A stretch of DNA of 64,000 nucleotides from NCBI GenBank assembly GCA_023079485.1, contig CM041085.1:34953121-35017120 (forward strand), in the 5' to 3' direction. The DNA is from Archilochus colubris (Eukaryota; Chordata; Aves; Apodiformes; Trochilidae). Of the stretch, positions 61,088 through 64,000 are shown in pieces. Numbering within the stretch: the stretch's first letter is position 1; every line of letters begins with the position of its first letter. The notes beneath the pieces were generated by a model. That model was given only the letters and a program-made list of their open reading frames with translations. It ran no database searches and was not told where the DNA came from. Both the position numbers and the translations under genes were made by a program.

Positions 61088-62786
61088 GTTTGTTTCAACT
61101 GTTGGCTTTTTTTATATTTCCTATTTGAAATTATGTTGTCATTTCATTAGGATACTTCTGTTGGTTTAAGGAGGATTAATTAAGGAGATGGAAATATATA
61201 TAATTATGTAATAACTTTTACAAGTAGCCTTGTATTTCACATGGAGATTTGCTTTTTGCATAGGAAACAACTGGTCATATATACATCTGATGCATACTTC
61301 CAGGAATCAAATCTGGTGACTAAAGGATTATCAGCCAGCAAAAGTAAACAGTATTTGTTGCATTTGCATTATCAGCTAATTAGCTTTGTCCAACATATAT
61401 TCTTACATTTGGGTTTCTTAGGCAACATAGCCAGTTTTAGGGATCTGTATATTCTCTCTTTGATTTGATTATTTTCTTTGCAAATGTAAGACCTTTGCCA
61501 ACATGTGGTAGACACATAGTAGAAGTTGAGTAAGAACAAAACCAAAATGAAAAAAAGATTATCTTCTTTACCAGCATGTCGTTTTATATAAATATCTAAT
61601 ATTTTCTGTGGGTGGTGACCCAAGATTGTCAGTCCTGTCAGTAACTGAAAATGCTGGATGAAGATTTCTTTTCTGGTAGTTATCTGATACAATGAAGGAT
61701 GTTTAGATCAATGTAATTTTTCAAAGTCTAATCCAGGATATGATCTCCCCACTCCCCACAAAGCATAATCAGATCAGGTTTTTTTCAAGTGGTCTTCAAG
61801 GGTAAGCATTTAAATCTGCTTGGGCTGATTATGATTTCACATTACAGTTACCATCCTCTCAAAAATCAATTACTAAATTACTTTAGTTATTAACAATAAA
61901 TCCCATCCCTCTCTATTCCCTACCTGCCCCCTTACCTCCTTTTCCTTGATTCTCTCCCTTCTTTGTTCCCTTCCCAACTCCCTTCCCCCCCTTTTCTCTC
62001 CTTGGTACACTATGATTTTGAGTGCCCTTATATCCAAAAGCACAATACCTATCAGCACTCTGTTTAGATTGACTTAATAGCAGGTGGCACCTCCTGGAAT
62101 TTTTTGGTCAGACAATACAATAAGAGTGATAACATTTTCAGTTTAAGCTGCACATCCTTTAGTATGTTTATTATAGATCATTTTTTTGCCTACTGCCCTG
62201 TGAATTTCATTTCCAAAAGTTGACTCTTAAAATTAGCCCTACAGGGTTCTTTGCAAATCCTGTAATTCCATTATTCGATAGCTCTAAACATCAATCTATG
62301 GCAGTAGAGTGAGAAGAATGCACATTCATTTTTATGACATGTTAGCAATATAAATGTGTAATTATTGGATTTCCACATTGTAAGAATCATGTTTTTTACT
62401 TCCTTTTTCACCTAAATTGGTATGTTTTGCACTACAGAGTTGAGGATAATACCAGTGTTTCCCCTGCATGCAGGGAAGCACAGCATAAAAGATTCTAGCC
62501 TGTAAAAGACTCTTGTAATAATAGTAACAGCATTATGGTTTGGTTTTTGCTTTAGTTTCTTGTATGTTGAATCCATTATATTTGTTTATTATTTTGCCAG
62601 GATAGCTATTGTAGAAGAGTTTATAAAGCAGATAACCAACAAACAATTCCATTCCCTCTGACCCTCCAAATTAACTCCTTTCTTCCTCTCAGACTCTTGA
62701 TTTCATGAAGTTGTTGCCCAGCAAAGGTCAGGCATTGTCAGACCTGGAGACTGATAATAATTTTGTTAAAATACAAGCTTGGCAGT
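61088..62786. other. MAP3K4 intron 4, proximal part
   Basis: Intronic AT-rich sequence with a strongly pyrimidine-rich stretch at about 61,900-62,005 (mostly CCTT/CTCC words). Exon 5 was looked for and not found. No gene or repeat other than this tract was recognised before the CR1 copy at 62,787. Confidence 0.75.
61900..62005 (+). repeat. Pyrimidine-rich (C/T) tract in intron 4
   Basis: About 100 bases of C and T with few purines. The complement is a G/A tract and gives a chance arginine/glutamate-rich minus-strand frame (61,873-62,058). It could sponsor cryptic 3' splice-site activity or polypyrimidine-tract protein binding; this is inference. Confidence 0.7.
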
Positions 62787-64000
62787 GAATCTTAGAATGG
62801 TTAGAGGTGGAAAGGACTTTAAAGATCATCAAGATCCATACCTCCTGCATGGGCAAGGATACCTCCCACTAGACAAGGTTGCACAAGGCTTCATCCAACC
62901 TTGATCCAGCACTAACCCTGTCACTCCCAGGGATGGAGCATCAACAGCCCCTGTAGGCAGCTTATTCCAGTGTCTTGATACCCTCATGGTGAAGAATTTT
63001 TTCCTAGTATCTAACCTAAATCTACCCTCTTTCAGTTTAAAACTATTACCCCTTGTCCTGTCACTATCCTCTCTGGTGAAAAGCCCCACCCCTGGGGTCC
63101 TGTAGTCCCCCTCCATACACTGGAAGGTTGCCATAAGATCTCCCTGCAGTCTTCTCCAGGCTGAACAACCTCAGCTCTCTCAACCTGTCTTCATAGCAGA
63201 GGTGCTCCAGCCCTATGATCATCTTTGTGACCCTTCCCAGAACTCTCTCCAGCAGGTCTTTCTGTGCTGGGGGCTCCCAAGCTGTGCACAGTACTCTGCT
63301 GGGGTCTCACAAGAGCAGAGGAGAGGGGCAGAGTCACCTCCCTTGCCCTGCTGCCATACTTCCTTTGATGCAGCCCAGGATGCCATTGGCCTTTGGGGCT
63401 GTAAGCACACAGTGGTATTTGATGTCAAGTTTCTCATCTACTACCACCTCCAAGTCCTTTGAAGTCCTCCAGCCTATCAAGGTCCCTCTGGATGGCCTGC
63501 TTTCCCTCTAAGGTGTAAACCACACCACACAGCTTGGTATTGTCAGCAAACCTTGTGAGGGTACACTCTATCCCACTGTCCATGTCTGCAACAAAGATGC
63601 TAAACAGCACTGGTCAGAATACTGACCCCTGAGGAACATCTCTCATCACTTGCCTCCACTTGGACACTGACCCATTGACCACAACTCTCTGGTTGTGGCG
63701 ATCCAACCATTTACTTATCCTCCAAGGGGTCCATCTGTCAAATCCACGTCTTGTTAGTTTGGAGACCAGGATGTCATGTGGGATGGTGCCAAATGCCTTG
63801 CACAAATCCAGGCAGATGACATCAATTGCTCTGCCACTATCCACCATCTCTGTAGCCTTGTTGTAGAAGGCCACCATATTAGTCAGGCCTGGTTTACCCT
63901 TAGTGAAGCCCTGTTGGCTGCCACCAATCGCTTGGTGACTGGGAATCTTTATTTTCCGTGTCCCCCTGTAGAATTTCAAGGAGGATCTGTTTCATGATCT
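62787..64000 (-). mobile_element. Long CR1 LINE copy, antisense, with reverse-transcriptase sequence; continues past the edge
   Basis: From the left it has the inverted CR1 3' end (AGAATGGTTAGAGGTGGAAA, AAGATCATCAAGATCC), then the long 3' UTR of this CR1 class, then the C-terminal part of ORF2. On the minus strand, 63,614-63,979 reads GFTKGKPGLTNMVAF, SGRAIDVICLDLCKAFGTIP, HDILVSKL, KWLDRHNQRVVVNGS and VPQGSVF, all CR1 RT landmarks. A stop follows directly after VPQGSVF. Beyond it the catalytic FADD box reads FADN (63,539-63,550), so the copy is dead. At least 1.2 kb is present and the left-hand (5') part of the element lies outside the window. Confidence 0.95.

Larger units (their letters stand above)
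41300..64000 (+). other. MAP3K4: MAP3K4 gene, 5' portion; continues past the right edge
   Basis: MAP3K4 (MEKK4, MTK1) is a cytoplasmic serine/threonine kinase. It phosphorylates MKK3/6 and MKK4, switching on p38 and JNK, and is activated when GADD45 proteins bind its N-terminal region and release autoinhibition. Four coding exons lie here: 41,275-41,336, 55,035-55,225, 56,807-58,188 and 60,845-61,087. The introns are 13,698, 1,581 and 2,656 bases, all GT-AG with compatible phases (2, 1, 0), and the joined frame is 626 codons without a stop. The family is about 1,600 residues long, so the kinase domain and most of the gene are to the right. Nothing suggests a pseudogene: the introns are intact and the frame is clean. 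Confidence 0.95.

Noticed and set aside
62600..62770. Possible exon 5 of MAP3K4 after a CTCTCAG acceptor-like site near 62,690
   Set aside because: The following translation does not match the expected LVRECKEVLKGG segment of the protein; no donor-bounded match was found before the CR1 copy.
1..64000. tRNA, rRNA, CRISPR, operon or bacterial-type features
   Set aside because: No box-B-like or cloverleaf sequence, no spaced direct-repeat array and no ribosome-binding architecture; the DNA is a vertebrate intron/intergenic landscape.

Overview
The window is vertebrate nuclear DNA, almost certainly from a bird. The interspersed repeats are CR1 LINEs, including copies ending in the CR1-type tail (ATTCTATGA-like). 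I saw no Alu, B1/B2 or L1 sequence. The one protein-coding gene I recognise is the 5' part of MAP3K4 (MEKK4/MTK1). I cannot name the species.

Layout. (1) Positions 1 to about 40,500 are a gene desert upstream of MAP3K4. It is AT-rich intergenic DNA with CR1 fragments (about 835-1010, 6800-7600, 15288-15530 and 30358-30729), low-complexity tracts, a possible LTR-like remnant (about 10,830-11,400) and an old direct duplication (about 2.32-4.42 kb and 25.03-30.28 kb). I found no convincing gene here, although a small exon-like stretch sits in both duplicated copies. (2) About 40,540-42,010 is a CpG island. It holds a G-quadruplex-type motif, a YY1-type CAAGATGGCGGC element, short upstream ORFs and MAP3K4 coding exon 1. 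(3) Intron 1 (41,337-55,034) contains a cluster of CR1 pieces (48.4-49.1 kb) and a solo LTR at 53,261-53,787, with 10-bp inverted termini and a perfect 5-bp target-site duplication, lying antisense to the gene. (4) Exon 2 (55,035-55,225), exon 3 (56,807-58,188) and exon 4 (60,845-61,087) follow, all with canonical splice sites and matching phases. (5) Intron 4 runs off the right edge, and its last 1.2 kb is a long antisense CR1 copy with reverse-transcriptase sequence.

The four exons join in frame to give 626 codons from the upstream ATG (614 from the internal ATG), roughly the N-terminal 40% of the protein. This covers the disordered N-terminus, the region known in the human protein to bind GADD45, and part of the autoinhibitory/regulatory region. 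The kinase domain must lie to the right of the window. I see no clearly new biological system. The best items for follow-up are the intact solo LTR, the ancient duplication with its exon-like core, and the nested start codons in the MAP3K4 leader.
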